Assembly: GCF_037963765.1 (NCBI RefSeq)
Contig: NZ_CP150166.1
Coordinates: forward strand, 1,991,501-2,055,500
Source: Sporosarcina sp. FSL W8-0480
GTDB lineage: Bacteria; Bacillota; Bacilli; Bacillales_A; Planococcaceae
DNA: 64,000 bases
Direction: 5' to 3'
The first letter of the stretch is position 1; the number at the start of each line of letters is the position of its first letter. Made by a program: the position numbers and the translations under genes. Shown here one piece after another: positions 26,893 to 36,086 of the stretch. The notes under the pieces were generated by a model. That model did no database searches. It worked only from the letters and a program-made list of their open reading frames with translations, and had not been told where the DNA came from.

Positions 26893-27912
26893 TTGAGAAA
26901 CGTTTCTGTTTTAGGAGCAGGTAGTTGGGGTACTGCTATCGCATTCGTTCTTGCGGAAAATGGTCATGATTGTCTCTTATGGACAAGAAGGTCTGAACAA
27001 TCTAATGAAATTAATGAAATGCATACGAATTCTTCTTACTTGCCTAATATTTCATTACCCAAAAATTTAAAGGCAACATCTGACTTAAAGGCGTCTATTC
27101 AACATGCTCAAATCCTTGTCATTGCTGTGCCTACAAAAGCCATCCGAGAAATTTCAAAGCAAATTAATGAGTTAACTGAAACACCAAAACTGATAATACA
27201 TGTATCAAAAGGAATCGAACCAGATACATTGAAGCGCATTTCTGAAATGATCGAGGAAGAAATCGAACCAAGTAAACTTCGTTCAATTGTGGCACTCTCA
27301 GGACCGAGCCACGCTGAAGAAGTTGTCCTTCGTCAACCAACAACAATCACTGCCGCTTCAAATGACCAAAATGCCGCAGAACAGGTGCAAGACCTATTTA
27401 TGAATCAATATTTCCGTGTCTACACGAACGATGACTTAATCGGGGTAGAATTGGGCGCAGCTTTAAAAAATATCATTGCACTTGCTGCCGGAATCATTGA
27501 TGGAATTGGTTATGGAGACAATGCTAAGGCGGCTCTAATAACCCGTGGCCTTGCAGAAATCACTCGACTTGGCATGAAAATGGGGGCAAACCCTCTAACA
27601 TTCTCTGGCCTAACTGGACTTGGTGATTTGATAGTCACATGTACAAGTGTTCATTCCCGTAACTGGAAAGCAGGAAATCTATTAGGACAAGGAAAGTCAA
27701 TCGATGAAGTCATTTCCGGAATGGGAATGGTTATCGAAGGAATTCGAACAACGAAAGCTGCTTATCAGCTGTCCGTACAATATGATGTTTCAATGCCTTT
27801 AACTGAGGCATTGTATTCAGTGCTTTTCGGAGAAGTTCCACCAAAAGAAGCCGTAGATCAATTAATGAATAGAATGAAAAAACAAGAGATAGAGGATATT
27901 TTTTATAAATAA
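26893..27912 (+). CDS. gpsA: NAD(P)-dependent glycerol-3-phosphate dehydrogenase
   Basis: GpsA makes sn-glycerol 3-phosphate from dihydroxyacetone phosphate for phospholipid synthesis. The dinucleotide-binding GAGSWG is at residues 8-13. GPSHAEEV, the catalytic-Lys segment GAALKNIIALAAGI and GLTGLGDLIVTCTS are all present. TTG start follows AAAGAGGTGAAA. 339 residues is standard. It follows der by 19 bases and likely shares its transcript. Confidence 0.96.
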   Translation: MRNVSVLGAGSWGTAIAFVLAENGHDCLLWTRRSEQSNEINEMHTNSSYLPNISLPKNLKATSDLKASIQHAQILVIAVPTKAIREISKQINELTETPKLIIHVSKGIEPDTLKRISEMIEEEIEPSKLRSIVALSGPSHAEEVVLRQPTTITAASNDQNAAEQVQDLFMNQYFRVYTNDDLIGVELGAALKNIIALAAGIIDGIGYGDNAKAALITRGLAEITRLGMKMGANPLTFSGLTGLGDLIVTCTSVHSRNWKAGNLLGQGKSIDEVISGMGMVIEGIRTTKAAYQLSVQYDVSMPLTEALYSVLFGEVPPKEAVDQLMNRMKKQEIEDIFYK

Positions 27913-27947
27913 CAGATATCCTGTATAATACGAAAGGATGATCCTTT

Positions 27948-28154
27948 TTGTCCTCTTTGGATAAAATGTGGCTATCATTTTATGCGATGGGTTTCATGGC
28001 GATTTCCATGGGACTCATCTATGTTAGCCGTCATAAGATTTCGAATAAGCTTTTAAAATTCATTTTTGCCCTAATCGCATACGCGTTATTAATATTTTCT
28101 TTTTTCGCTATGGTATATCTCGTATTTAGCGGGCCAACAGGAGGAGCAAGATGA
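27948..28154 (+). CDS. yphE: Small membrane protein, DUF2768 (YphE-like)
   Basis: 68 residues with two hydrophobic helices (about 8-28 and 37-60), matching the YphE family (DUF2768) found between gpsA and yphF in Bacillus. Function unknown. TTG start follows AAGGATGATCC. Its stop overlaps the next start by four bases. Confidence 0.75.
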   Translation: MSSLDKMWLSFYAMGFMAISMGLIYVSRHKISNKLLKFIFALIAYALLIFSFFAMVYLVFSGPTGGAR

Positions 28155-28870
28155 GGAGTATTAAAAAAAGATTTACATTATTAATTTCTTTAAGTATCAT
28201 GATGATTCTTTCTGGCTGCATGTATCCTGGTGATGAAAAAGAACAAAGAGAAATCCCGTATGAAGATCAAATTGAAGCGATTCAAAAGGCTGTTAACGCA
28301 TATAAAGAAAATAACGGCGGATTATTACCTATTAAAACAAGGGAAAATGAAACAGACCAGTACATAAAGTATCCGATTGAATTTTCAAAGATTGTTCCGG
28401 CATATACGGAAAAAATTCCATCCAATGCATTTGAGACAGGAGGAATTTTTCAATATGTATTAATGAATGTGGATGAAAATCCAACCGTTAAACTTGTTGA
28501 TCTGCGAATTGCTGAACGATTACGCGAGTTGAACCTACGTAAACATATAAACGGAAAACTGCCTTTCAAAGAAGCTGTCGGTGAGAATGTTTATGAAATA
28601 GATTTCGAGGCAATGGGCTTTAAAGAACCTTTGAAGGTAGAAAGTCCATATTCTGACGTACTTCTTCCGATAGTTGTTGGTGGGGATGGGAAGTTTTATG
28701 TGGATTACTCTATCGATCTGAACAGAATCCTTCAGGAGAAGAAACCAGATGTCAAGGAAGGGGAAGACATACGCCATCTCCTTACCGAAGACTTTCCTAT
28801 CGTTCCGGCTTATTCATTGCCTTATACTGTAAATGATCAAAATGAACCAGTGTTTATGAAAAAGAAATAA
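28151..28870 (+). CDS. yphF: YphF-like lipoprotein
   Basis: A 239-residue lipoprotein: basic N-terminus, hydrophobic core and lipobox LSGC with Cys near residue 23, then a soluble domain beginning EDQIEAIQKAVNAYKENNGG. That segment resembles the helix after a prepilin-type cleavage, a feature seen in this family. In B. subtilis yphF also lies between gpsA and spoIVA. Role unknown. ATG overlaps the yphE-like stop. A strong terminator ends the der-gpsA-yphE-yphF group. Confidence 0.8.
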   Translation: MRSIKKRFTLLISLSIMMILSGCMYPGDEKEQREIPYEDQIEAIQKAVNAYKENNGGLLPIKTRENETDQYIKYPIEFSKIVPAYTEKIPSNAFETGGIFQYVLMNVDENPTVKLVDLRIAERLRELNLRKHINGKLPFKEAVGENVYEIDFEAMGFKEPLKVESPYSDVLLPIVVGGDGKFYVDYSIDLNRILQEKKPDVKEGEDIRHLLTEDFPIVPAYSLPYTVNDQNEPVFMKKK

Positions 28871-28885
28871 TTTAATAGAGTATCT

Positions 28886-28922
28886 AAAACGTTTCATGCA
28901 TTTTTTAGCATGAAACGTTTTT
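28886..28922 (+). terminator. Terminator before spoIVA
   Basis: AAAACGTTTCATGC pairs perfectly with GCATGAAACGTTTT around ATTTTTTA. The stem is symmetric, so it could work on both strands. Confidence 0.85.
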
Positions 28923-28964
28923 CATTTACATAAACTAATATGCGCGAAAAAAGGAGGGCTATGT

Positions 28965-30443
28965 ATGAAAGAGGAGTTGTATGAAAATCTGGCAAGACGA
29001 ACGGATGGGGATATTTATATCGGTGTTGTCGGCCCTGTTCGTGTCGGTAAATCGACATTCGTCAAAAGGGTGATGGAGGAGGTCGTCATACCGAATATGA
29101 CGGATGCAGGCGATAGGGCAAGGGCACAGGACGAATTGCCTCAAAGCTCGCCAGGTCCGATTATTATGACGTCTGAGCCGAAATTCGTTCCCGCTCAAGG
29201 AACCCAAGTGTCCATCGGAGAAGGGGAATTGTCATTCCAAGTAAGGCTTGCTGATTGTGTCGGTTATGTGATTGATGGAGTGAAAGGATATGAGGATGAG
29301 GATGGTCCGAAATTTGTCCACACTCCTTGGCATAATGAACCGATACCTTTCGAAGAAGCAGCTCGCATTGGAACTGATAAAGTCATCCGAGACCATGCAA
29401 CAATCGGCATTCTCGTAACAACTGATGGTACGGTTAACAACATTCCACGAGCCGCAGCTGAAGTTGCCGAAGATGAAATTGTTGGTAAGTTAAAAGATAT
29501 CGGAAAGCCTTTTGTTATTGTCCTGAATTCCAAGATGCCTGCCAATGAAAGAACAGTAGCTTTAAAGGAACAGTTGCATGAAAAACACGGTGTACCAGTA
29601 ATCGCAATTAGCGCGGACCAGTTAAACGCCCAAGAAATCCAACTCATCCTAAAAGAGGCGCTTTACGAATTCCCTATTACTGATATCGAATTGCAAAAGC
29701 CTGACTGGATGGACGTGCTTGGATCGGATCATGAGCTAAATGCAGCTATCGACAATGTCATCAACGAAGGATTCCTTGAGGCATCGAAAATCCGTAAAAT
29801 TCAAGAACTTGCAGAACGATTGAAAGATGAAAAGTTTGTACGAAATGCTGAGGTCATTGATGTTGATGCAGGTAAGGGAAAAGCGACAGTTAACATTACG
29901 ATGGATGAACAGGCATTCCTTGAAGTTTGCGAAGAAATCATGCAGCAGGAATTGAAAACGAAAAAAGATTGGCTCCTATTCGTAAAAGACGCTGTCAAAG
30001 CCAAAAAGTCATATGATATGTATGCCGAAGCGATTGATACGGCAAAGAAGAGCGGATATGGCGTCGCATTGCCGACAATTGATGATTTCCAACCATCTCC
30101 ACCAGAACTTATTAAAGAAAATAACTTCTATGGTGTACGGATGAAAGCAACAGCACCATCGCTTCATATTATTCGTATCGATATGGACGCGGAGTTTTCC
30201 CCTCTAATCGGATCAGAATTCCATAGCCATCATTTGCTGAAGGAATTGAAGAACGCTTATCTTCATGACAGGGATGCCCTATGGCAAACACAGCTTTTCG
30301 GAACACCGTTACATGAAGTACTGAAGGAAAGCATCCGCTTTAAAACGTCTTCCGTTCCACCAAATGCGCGAAAACGCCTACGAGAAACAATTGAGCAAAT
30401 GGTCAACGATGGTAACAAAGGCATGATAACATTTATTGTTTAA
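28965..30443 (+). CDS. spoIVA: Stage IV sporulation protein A, spore coat basement ATPase
   Basis: SpoIVA polymerises on the forespore surface using ATP hydrolysis and anchors the spore coat with SpoVM. The Walker A GPVRVGKST is at residues 23-31, the switch region includes DCVGYVIDGVKGYEDEDG, and the conserved C-terminus ends GMITFIV. 492 residues matches the family closely. ATG follows AAAAGGAGGG. I could not fit a clear sigma-E promoter in the 42 bases after the upstream terminator. It shows that this organism is a spore former. Confidence 0.97.
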   Translation: MKEELYENLARRTDGDIYIGVVGPVRVGKSTFVKRVMEEVVIPNMTDAGDRARAQDELPQSSPGPIIMTSEPKFVPAQGTQVSIGEGELSFQVRLADCVGYVIDGVKGYEDEDGPKFVHTPWHNEPIPFEEAARIGTDKVIRDHATIGILVTTDGTVNNIPRAAAEVAEDEIVGKLKDIGKPFVIVLNSKMPANERTVALKEQLHEKHGVPVIAISADQLNAQEIQLILKEALYEFPITDIELQKPDWMDVLGSDHELNAAIDNVINEGFLEASKIRKIQELAERLKDEKFVRNAEVIDVDAGKGKATVNITMDEQAFLEVCEEIMQQELKTKKDWLLFVKDAVKAKKSYDMYAEAIDTAKKSGYGVALPTIDDFQPSPPELIKENNFYGVRMKATAPSLHIIRIDMDAEFSPLIGSEFHSHHLLKELKNAYLHDRDALWQTQLFGTPLHEVLKESIRFKTSSVPPNARKRLRETIEQMVNDGNKGMITFIV

Positions 30444-30476
30444 AAATTAGGGCCTCAAATAAGTCGAAAGAACCTT

Positions 30477-30506
30477 AAAAGATCCGTATTTCACGGGTCT
30501 TTTTCT
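30477..30506 (+). terminator. Terminator after spoIVA
   Basis: AAAAGATCCGT pairs with ACGGGTCTTTT around ATTTC and ends in a T-run. Confidence 0.88.
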
Positions 30507-30626
30507 ATTTTTACCGAAAATGACCAAAAACCACGGAAAACCCCTATAATATTGTTGCACCGCGGTTTCTAGTGTGTTACTCTTTTAAAAGCAAATGTAA
30601 TTTACCTTTGAGAGGAGGTGAATGGT

Positions 30627-30899
30627 GTGAATAAAACAGAATTGATCAACTCAGTAGCTGAAGCAGCAGATTTAACTAAGAAAGATGCTACTAAAGCGGT
30701 TGAAGCTGTATTCGATACAATCCAATCAGCACTTGCTAATGGTGATAAAGTACAATTGATCGGTTTCGGTAACTTCGAAGTGCGCGAGCGTGCTGCACGT
30801 AAGGGACGTAACCCTCAATCTGGTGAGGAAATCGAAATTGCTGCAAGCAAAGTTCCTGCATTCAAAGCAGGTAAAGCACTTAAAGACGCTGTTAAATAA
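30627..30899 (+). CDS. hup: HU-family DNA-binding protein
   Basis: HU bends and wraps DNA in the nucleoid. The 90 residues start [21 protein letters not shown] and contain the signature [19 protein letters not shown] and the proline of the DNA-contacting arm. I take GTG at 30627, 5-8 bases after GAGGAGGTGA; GTG at 30618 is inside that site. TATAAT at 30545-30550 is the likely -10. In B. subtilis the gene is hbs, also between spoIVA and folE. Confidence 0.96.
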   Translation: MNKTELINSVAEAADLTKKDATKAVEAVFDTIQSALANGDKVQLIGFGNFEVRERAARKGRNPQSGEEIEIAASKVPAFKAGKALKDAVK

Positions 30900-30914
30900 T
30901 CTTTAAGTTTACAT

Positions 30915-30968
30915 AGGAGTCCGTCCGCTACATCTGGCTAACCAGATCATAGGGGCGGCTCCTTTTTA
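30915..30968 (+). terminator. Terminator after hup
   Basis: An outer arm AGGAG pairs with CTCCT, reinforced by CCG/CGG pairs, and an inner stem ATCTGG/CCAGAT closes CTAA. TTTTTATTTTT follows. Confidence 0.8.
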
Positions 30969-31004
30969 TTTTTAATTAGCTCTACTAATGAATTGATATC
31001 TATA

Positions 31005-31080
31005 GTTGCTTGAAGTGGAAGGCGGCGACTCCGGCGGGAATAGCACCAGCTGAAAGCGTCAGCCTGAAACGTAAAGCAAC
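31005..31080. repeat. Dispersed structured repeat, copy 2 (76 bp, internally shortened)
   Basis: GTTGCTTGAAGTGGAAGGCGG at the left and CGTAAAGCAAC at the right are the same as in copy 1, but the central GAAGACCCC...GCCCGCGG block is missing. The remaining ends still pair. It lies between the hup terminator and folE. Confidence 0.82.
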
Positions 31081-31174
31081 GGTGTAATATCGAATCTATG
31101 AACTGTACGTATTGGTAGGAGTATGCTACTATCTTTGAAGGAATAGCATTGATTGGGTTAGGGAGGTTATCAAC

Positions 31175-31738
31175 ATGACTAAGATGGATCTTGAAAAAAT
31201 AGAAAAAGCAATAACAATGATTCTTGAAGCCGTAGGGGAAGACCCACAAAGGGAAGGCTTGTTAGACACACCGAAACGCGTTGCCAAAATGTACGCAGAA
31301 GTATTCGAAGGACTCGACAAAGACCCTCGACAATATTTCGAAACCGTATTCCATGAAAACCATGACGAAGTAGTATTAGTAAAAGACATACCATTTCACT
31401 CAATGTGTGAACATCACTTAGTCCCATTCTTCGGGCACGCTCATATCGCATACATACCACGAAATGGAGTAGTAGCTGGTCTAAGCAAACTCGCGAGAGC
31501 CGTCGAAACAACAGCAAAAAGACCACAATTGCAAGAAAGAATCACTTCCACAGTCGCGAACGCAATGATGGAAATGTTAAATCCAATCGGCGTCTACGTA
31601 ATAATAGAGGCGGAACATATGTGCATGACAATGAGAGGAATCAAAAAGCCTGGAGCGAAAACTGTTACAACAGTAGCTCGGGGCATCTATGAACACGATG
31701 ATGTGAAAAGAGCAGAAATTCTGTCTCTTCTTAAATAA
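31175..31738 (+). CDS. folE: GTP cyclohydrolase I
   Basis: FolE (MtrA) converts GTP to dihydroneopterin triphosphate, the first step of folate synthesis. Zinc ligands Cys78 and His81 lie in the CEHHLVPF signature and Cys150 in HMCMTMRG. The closing block is [13 protein letters not shown]. 187 residues is normal. ATG follows GGGAGGTT. The mtrA-mtrB pair is kept as in B. subtilis. Confidence 0.97.
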   Translation: MTKMDLEKIEKAITMILEAVGEDPQREGLLDTPKRVAKMYAEVFEGLDKDPRQYFETVFHENHDEVVLVKDIPFHSMCEHHLVPFFGHAHIAYIPRNGVVAGLSKLARAVETTAKRPQLQERITSTVANAMMEMLNPIGVYVIIEAEHMCMTMRGIKKPGAKTVTTVARGIYEHDDVKRAEILSLLK

Positions 31739-31810
31739 GACCGATGACTTTGCGGTTCAATTCATTTCTATGATATGATGAATTGTATATGAATGATGGG
31801 AGTTGAAAAT

Positions 31811-32032
31811 ATGCCACAACCTGATTTTATCGTTATAAAAGCACAAGAAGATGGAGTTAATGTCATTGGACTTACAAGAGGCAATGATACAAAATTCCAT
31901 CACACCGAAAAATTGGACCGTGGTGAAGTGATGATTGCCCAATTCACTGAACATACATCCGCCATGAAAATACGTGGCAAGGCAGAAATTCACTCCGCGC
32001 ACGGTATTGTTTACAGCGATGGGAAAGAATAA
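31811..32032 (+). CDS. mtrB: Trp RNA-binding attenuation protein TRAP
   Basis: TRAP forms an 11-mer ring that, with tryptophan bound, wraps (G/U)AG repeats in trp leader RNA. The 73 residues keep the core [17 protein letters not shown] and [12 protein letters not shown], including the RNA-contacting Lys and Arg positions. ATG at 31811 follows GGGAG; ATG at 31793 would add six residues and has no site. The trp structural genes are not in the aromatic operon of this window, so the targets lie elsewhere. Confidence 0.95.
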   Translation: MPQPDFIVIKAQEDGVNVIGLTRGNDTKFHHTEKLDRGEVMIAQFTEHTSAMKIRGKAEIHSAHGIVYSDGKE

Positions 32033-32080
32033 CTCATAACGGATCAACCTTTCACATTGTCTTTGAATGGAGAACCGAAG

Positions 32081-32815
32081 ATGGACAGACTAACAATTAA
32101 TCGATACGTCGAAAATTATATAAGGGAAGTCGAGCAATCTATCCAAGAACCGATTGTAAATAGGGAGCTTGGAAAGATGCCTTTGGATGAAGCGAAAGCT
32201 TTCTTCCTTCTTTTGCCATTGCTGAATGGTGAAAAATGGTCACCTACGCTGAATAGATCAGCTATTGCTGTGGGTGCTGTTCATGCCGCATTCGATATTC
32301 ATGATCAGGTTGACCTACTTGACGCTTCTACAACAAAACAGCAGCTTATGGTATTATCCGGAGATCATTTCAGTGGAATCCATTATCGTTTATTATCTTC
32401 TATTCCTGATTTCGAATTTATTAAATCGATGTCGGAAATGATTGGGCGTATCAACGAGATTAAAACAGATTTATTCATGGAGCCTATTGAAGATACATGT
32501 ATGCATATTGCGTCGATGACTGTAATTGAATCTGGGTGCATTGGCGAATTCCACAATAGATATGGTTTTACGAAATATAGAACGATATCTGAAACTGCAT
32601 TGGGACTAATTTGGTATTTCAAACAGTTGACAAAAGGTGTAAACAACAATTGGGATCGATCAAAAAACAGGCTAAAAAAAGAAGAAATCGACTCAGCGAT
32701 TTCTGCATTGTCTACACAGATGAAAAGCGAACTTGCAAATGCCGGCTTTTTAGCTCCGTTTTTAAAGCAGGAAATACATAGGTTGGCTACTCCTTTATCA
32801 GGAAAGCCTCTCTAA
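32081..32815 (+). CDS. hepS: Heptaprenyl diphosphate synthase component I
   Basis: HepS is the small, non-catalytic partner of HepT in the enzyme that makes the C35 side chain of menaquinone-7. The 244 residues match the HEPPP_synt_1 family: GEKWSPTLNRSAIAVGAVHA and HDQVDLLDAS near residues 55-95. It lacks the DDxxD motifs, as expected. ATG at 32081 follows GGAG at 8 bases; TTG at 32057 is a weaker alternative. Order hepS-menG-hepT is conserved. Confidence 0.92.
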   Translation: MDRLTINRYVENYIREVEQSIQEPIVNRELGKMPLDEAKAFFLLLPLLNGEKWSPTLNRSAIAVGAVHAAFDIHDQVDLLDASTTKQQLMVLSGDHFSGIHYRLLSSIPDFEFIKSMSEMIGRINEIKTDLFMEPIEDTCMHIASMTVIESGCIGEFHNRYGFTKYRTISETALGLIWYFKQLTKGVNNNWDRSKNRLKKEEIDSAISALSTQMKSELANAGFLAPFLKQEIHRLATPLSGKPL

Positions 32816-32833
32816 GGAAAGAAGGGAAGACAT

Positions 32834-33529
32834 ATGGAGACATCCAAAGAAAAGAAAGTCCATCACGTCTTCGAAAGAATCGCGGATGACTACGATAAGA
32901 TGAATTCCGTCATCAGCTTTAATCAACACAAAAAATGGCGAAACGATATTATGAAGCGCATGAATGTCAAACCGAATTCAAGAGCTTTAGATGTTTGTTG
33001 TGGAACGGGAGATTGGACGATTGCATTAGCTGAAGCGACCGGTAAAGATGGCAGTGTAACCGGACTTGATTTCAGTGAGGGGATGCTCGCATCCGCAAGG
33101 CCAAAAGTTCAAGGATATCCTTCCATCAATCTTATTCAAGGAAATGCAATGGAGCTCCCATTCGCGGATAATAGCTTCGATTATGTGACAATTGGATTCG
33201 GTTTACGCAATGTGCCGGACTATGAACAAGTATTGAGGGAGCTACATAGGGTACTTAAACCAGGAGGCATGGCAGCGTGTTTGGAAACATCCCAAACAGA
33301 AATACCGGTCTACCGACAATTGTTTCGCTTCTACTTTAAATACATCATGCCGTTATTCGGAAAGATTTTTGCGAAAAGTTATAAAGAATACTCTTGGCTT
33401 CAAGAATCTGCGGATGATTTCCCTGGAGCGAAGCAACTTGCGCAAATGTTTGTTGACGCCGGATTTCAGGAAGTATCATTCAAGAAATATAGCGGTGGTG
33501 CAGCAGCAGGGCATATCGCTTACAAATAA
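32834..33529 (+). CDS. menG: Demethylmenaquinone methyltransferase
   Basis: MenG (UbiE family) uses S-adenosylmethionine to methylate demethylmenaquinone. It has the family start [17 protein letters not shown], motif [11 protein letters not shown], motif [24 protein letters not shown] and the end [14 protein letters not shown]. 231 residues is standard. AAGGAAAGAAGG precedes ATG. It lies between the two subunit genes for the prenyl chain. Confidence 0.96.
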   Translation: METSKEKKVHHVFERIADDYDKMNSVISFNQHKKWRNDIMKRMNVKPNSRALDVCCGTGDWTIALAEATGKDGSVTGLDFSEGMLASARPKVQGYPSINLIQGNAMELPFADNSFDYVTIGFGLRNVPDYEQVLRELHRVLKPGGMAACLETSQTEIPVYRQLFRFYFKYIMPLFGKIFAKSYKEYSWLQESADDFPGAKQLAQMFVDAGFQEVSFKKYSGGAAAGHIAYK

Positions 33530-33554
33530 TTGCAAGTAGGGGAAGGTAATCGTC

Positions 33555-34529
33555 TTGGAGAAATTGAAGTTAATGTCGCTTTACGCAGATTTCCGAAAGG
33601 ATCTGTCATATATCGAAAAGGAACTTGAAAAATCCGTTGACTCCTCTTCCCCGGTCATCCGTCAAGCTTCCTTGCATTTATTACGGGCTGGAGGAAAAAG
33701 AATACGACCGATTTTTGTTATCCTATCATCAAAGTTCGGTGAATACTCAATAGAAAATGTGGCGAAGGTTGCAGTATCACTGGAACTAATTCATATGGCT
33801 TCCCTTGTTCATGATGACGTCATAGACAACTCCGATTTCCGGAGAGGTTTTGAGACGGTTAAGTCAAGGTGGAATAATAGGATTGCCATGTATACCGGTG
33901 ATTATATCTTTTCCCGTGCGCTCGTTTCCATTGGAGAAATTGAAATGCCTGCAGTTCATCAACTATTGGCTGAAACAATGTTGGAAATCTGCAAAGGGGA
34001 AATCATTCAGCTTGAATATCAGCAAAAAACGGACCAGACGTTCCGTGATTATTTACGGCGTATCAAGAGAAAAACAGCATTATTATTATCCTCTAGCTGT
34101 GAATTAGGTGCACTTGTCTCAAACGCAAGTCCAGATACTGTAGGAAAGCTGAAAAGATTCGGTTATTTTGCAGGGATGGCATTTCAGATTGTCGATGACA
34201 TCTTGGATATCACTTCGACTGATGAAAAGTTAGGCAAGCCAGCGGGTAGTGACTTGCTGAATGGCCATATTACATTACCGACATTATACATAAAAGATAA
34301 TCCGGAATTCCAACCGTTTTTAATTCGTTCCTTTAATGGTACACTGACCGAAGAGGAGCGTATGGAAATGCTTCGCTATATTCGCCAGTCTGGCGCTATT
34401 GAAAAGGCTCAGGAAGTAAGCACACTGTACCTTGAAAAAGCGATTTCAGAAGTTCAATCATTGCCGGATGGGGACGCAAAGAAAGCTTTACTTCAAATCG
34501 CAGCATTTATCGGCAAAAGAAAGTTTTAG
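33555..34529 (+). CDS. hepT: Heptaprenyl diphosphate synthase component II
   Basis: This is the catalytic trans-prenyltransferase subunit. The first Asp-rich motif is DDVID at residues 87-91 and the second DDILD starts at 214. GGKRIRP binds the substrate pyrophosphate. 324 residues. TTG start follows GGGGAAGGTAA. With HepS it supplies the menaquinone side chain for the respiratory chain that the qcr and res genes belong to. Confidence 0.95.
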   Translation: MEKLKLMSLYADFRKDLSYIEKELEKSVDSSSPVIRQASLHLLRAGGKRIRPIFVILSSKFGEYSIENVAKVAVSLELIHMASLVHDDVIDNSDFRRGFETVKSRWNNRIAMYTGDYIFSRALVSIGEIEMPAVHQLLAETMLEICKGEIIQLEYQQKTDQTFRDYLRRIKRKTALLLSSSCELGALVSNASPDTVGKLKRFGYFAGMAFQIVDDILDITSTDEKLGKPAGSDLLNGHITLPTLYIKDNPEFQPFLIRSFNGTLTEEERMEMLRYIRQSGAIEKAQEVSTLYLEKAISEVQSLPDGDAKKALLQIAAFIGKRKF

Positions 34530-34616
34530 TTGAAGGGCTGTTAGTTGAAAGATTGGCTTCTGTTTGATACGATCGGTAAGGATAAAATCCGATACATATA
34601 TGAAGGAGTGTTATAA

Positions 34617-35063
34617 ATGGAAAAAACGTTTTTAATGGTAAAACCTGATGGCGTGCAACGTAACTTAATCGGTGAGATTGTAAGCCGTTTCGAAAGCAAA
34701 GGATTCACATTAGTTGGCGGTAAATTGATGCAAATTTCTCAAGAGCTTGCAGAACAACATTACGGCGAGCATAAAGAGCGTCCATTTTTTGGAGAGCTTG
34801 TAGAATTCATCACTTCCGGACCCGTTTTTGCAATGGTTTGGGAAGGCGAGAACGTCATTTCTACTGCGCGTTTAATGATGGGTGCAACAAACCCTAAAGA
34901 ATCAGCACCTGGAACAATTCGTGGAGATTTCGCTGTAACAGTAGGCAAAAACATCATCCACGGTTCTGACTCACCAGAATCGGCAGTTCGTGAAATCAAC
35001 CTTTTCTTCAAAGAAGAAGAGCTTGTCAGCTATGACAAATCTATCCTTAGCTGGATCAACTAA
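34617..35063 (+). CDS. ndk: Nucleoside-diphosphate kinase
   Basis: Ndk moves the gamma-phosphate from ATP to other NDPs through a phosphohistidine. His115 lies in the signature [12 protein letters not shown]. 148 residues is typical. AAGGAGTG precedes ATG. It is separated by 87 bases from hepT and ended by its own terminator. Confidence 0.97.
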   Translation: MEKTFLMVKPDGVQRNLIGEIVSRFESKGFTLVGGKLMQISQELAEQHYGEHKERPFFGELVEFITSGPVFAMVWEGENVISTARLMMGATNPKESAPGTIRGDFAVTVGKNIIHGSDSPESAVREINLFFKEEELVSYDKSILSWIN

Positions 35064-35090
35064 TTAAAGATTGTAACACCGACTTTTAAA

Positions 35091-35123
35091 AACAGTCATG
35101 CAAATAACTGCATGGCTGTTTTT
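35091..35123 (+). terminator. Terminator after ndk
   Basis: AACAGTCATGCA pairs with TGCATGGCTGTT around AATAAC, then TTTTG. Confidence 0.87.
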
Positions 35124-35185
35124 GTTTACCAATTTTACTGTATTTTTCGGTATAATAGAAAAAAGTTGGTTTTGGAGGGATATGA

Positions 35186-35956
35186 TTGTCAGATTACACC
35201 AACTTCGTCATAAATATAAAAAGCAAAATCGGGATAGACCTTTCTTTGTATAAAGAGGCCCAAATGAAGAGAAGAATCACTTCACTTTATGAAAAAAGAG
35301 GGTTTGCCAATTTCACTGAGTATTATTTAGCCATATATCAAGACAAGATGTTATTGGAAGAGTTCTTAGATAGGATAACTATTAATGTCTCAGAATTTTA
35401 TCGAAATCCTCAACGATGGGAGGTGCTCGATGAAAAAATTCTTCCTGAGCTTATTTCTGAGAATAGATTTTTAAAAGCCTGGAGTGCCGCATGTTCTACA
35501 GGAGAAGAGCCTTACTCGCTTGCCATGGTTTTAGCATCGCATGTTCCACTTGGAGATATTTCCATCTTAGCTACTGACCTTGATGCCGGAGTATTGGATA
35601 AGGCGAGGGTTGGCGTATACACTGAAAGATCACTAAAGGAAATTCCATCTAAGATATTGGATCGTTATTTTATAAATAAGGGTCAACATTATCAAGTTAA
35701 AGATGAAATTAAGCGTACCGTTCAATTCAAGCAACATAATTTACTGAACGATTATTATGGATATGGTTATGACCTTATTATCTGCCGAAACGTAATGATC
35801 TATTTTACTGATAAAGCTAAAGAGCAATTGTACATAAACTTTTCAAAAGCTCTAAGACCAAATGGGGTTCTTTTTGTCGGAAGTACTGAACAAATATTCA
35901 ACCCATCTAAATATGGTCTTGAGCCAGTTGAAACTTTTTTTTATAAGAAAAAGTGA
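35186..35956 (+). CDS. cheR: Chemotaxis protein methyltransferase CheR
   Basis: CheR methylates glutamates of chemoreceptors with S-adenosylmethionine. An N-terminal helical domain (YKEAQMKRRITSLYEKRGF) and the TINVSEFYRNPQRWE motif precede the SAM site SAACSTGEEPYSLAM and FKQHNLL/IICRNVMIYF. 256 residues, as in B. subtilis, with a lone position between ndk and the aro genes also conserved. TTG start follows GGAGGG. TATAAT at 35151 is a possible -10. It suggests a motile organism. Confidence 0.94.
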   Translation: MSDYTNFVINIKSKIGIDLSLYKEAQMKRRITSLYEKRGFANFTEYYLAIYQDKMLLEEFLDRITINVSEFYRNPQRWEVLDEKILPELISENRFLKAWSAACSTGEEPYSLAMVLASHVPLGDISILATDLDAGVLDKARVGVYTERSLKEIPSKILDRYFINKGQHYQVKDEIKRTVQFKQHNLLNDYYGYGYDLIICRNVMIYFTDKAKEQLYINFSKALRPNGVLFVGSTEQIFNPSKYGLEPVETFFYKKK

Positions 35957-36009
35957 GTTTCTTTTTGTAGTAATAATTCATCTTTTTTTTATAATAACTA
36001 TAGTCAAAA

Positions 36010-36037
36010 TTGCAATACTCTGTTAAGGTGCTATGAA
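36010..36037 (+). promoter_or_regulatory. Possible promoter of the aromatic operon
   Basis: TTGCAA and TATGAA lie 16 bases apart with TGC ahead of the -10 (extended). It starts about 45 bases before aroC. Confidence 0.4.
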
Positions 36038-36086
36038 GCGGATATTTATCCAACCTTTAAAAGAGAGATAAAAGGAGGAATTTAGA

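Noticed and set aside
31005-31080. Insertion sequence or CRISPR origin for the dispersed repeats
   Set aside because: Only three copies of unequal length in the window, no spacers, no transposase frame and no clear target duplications.
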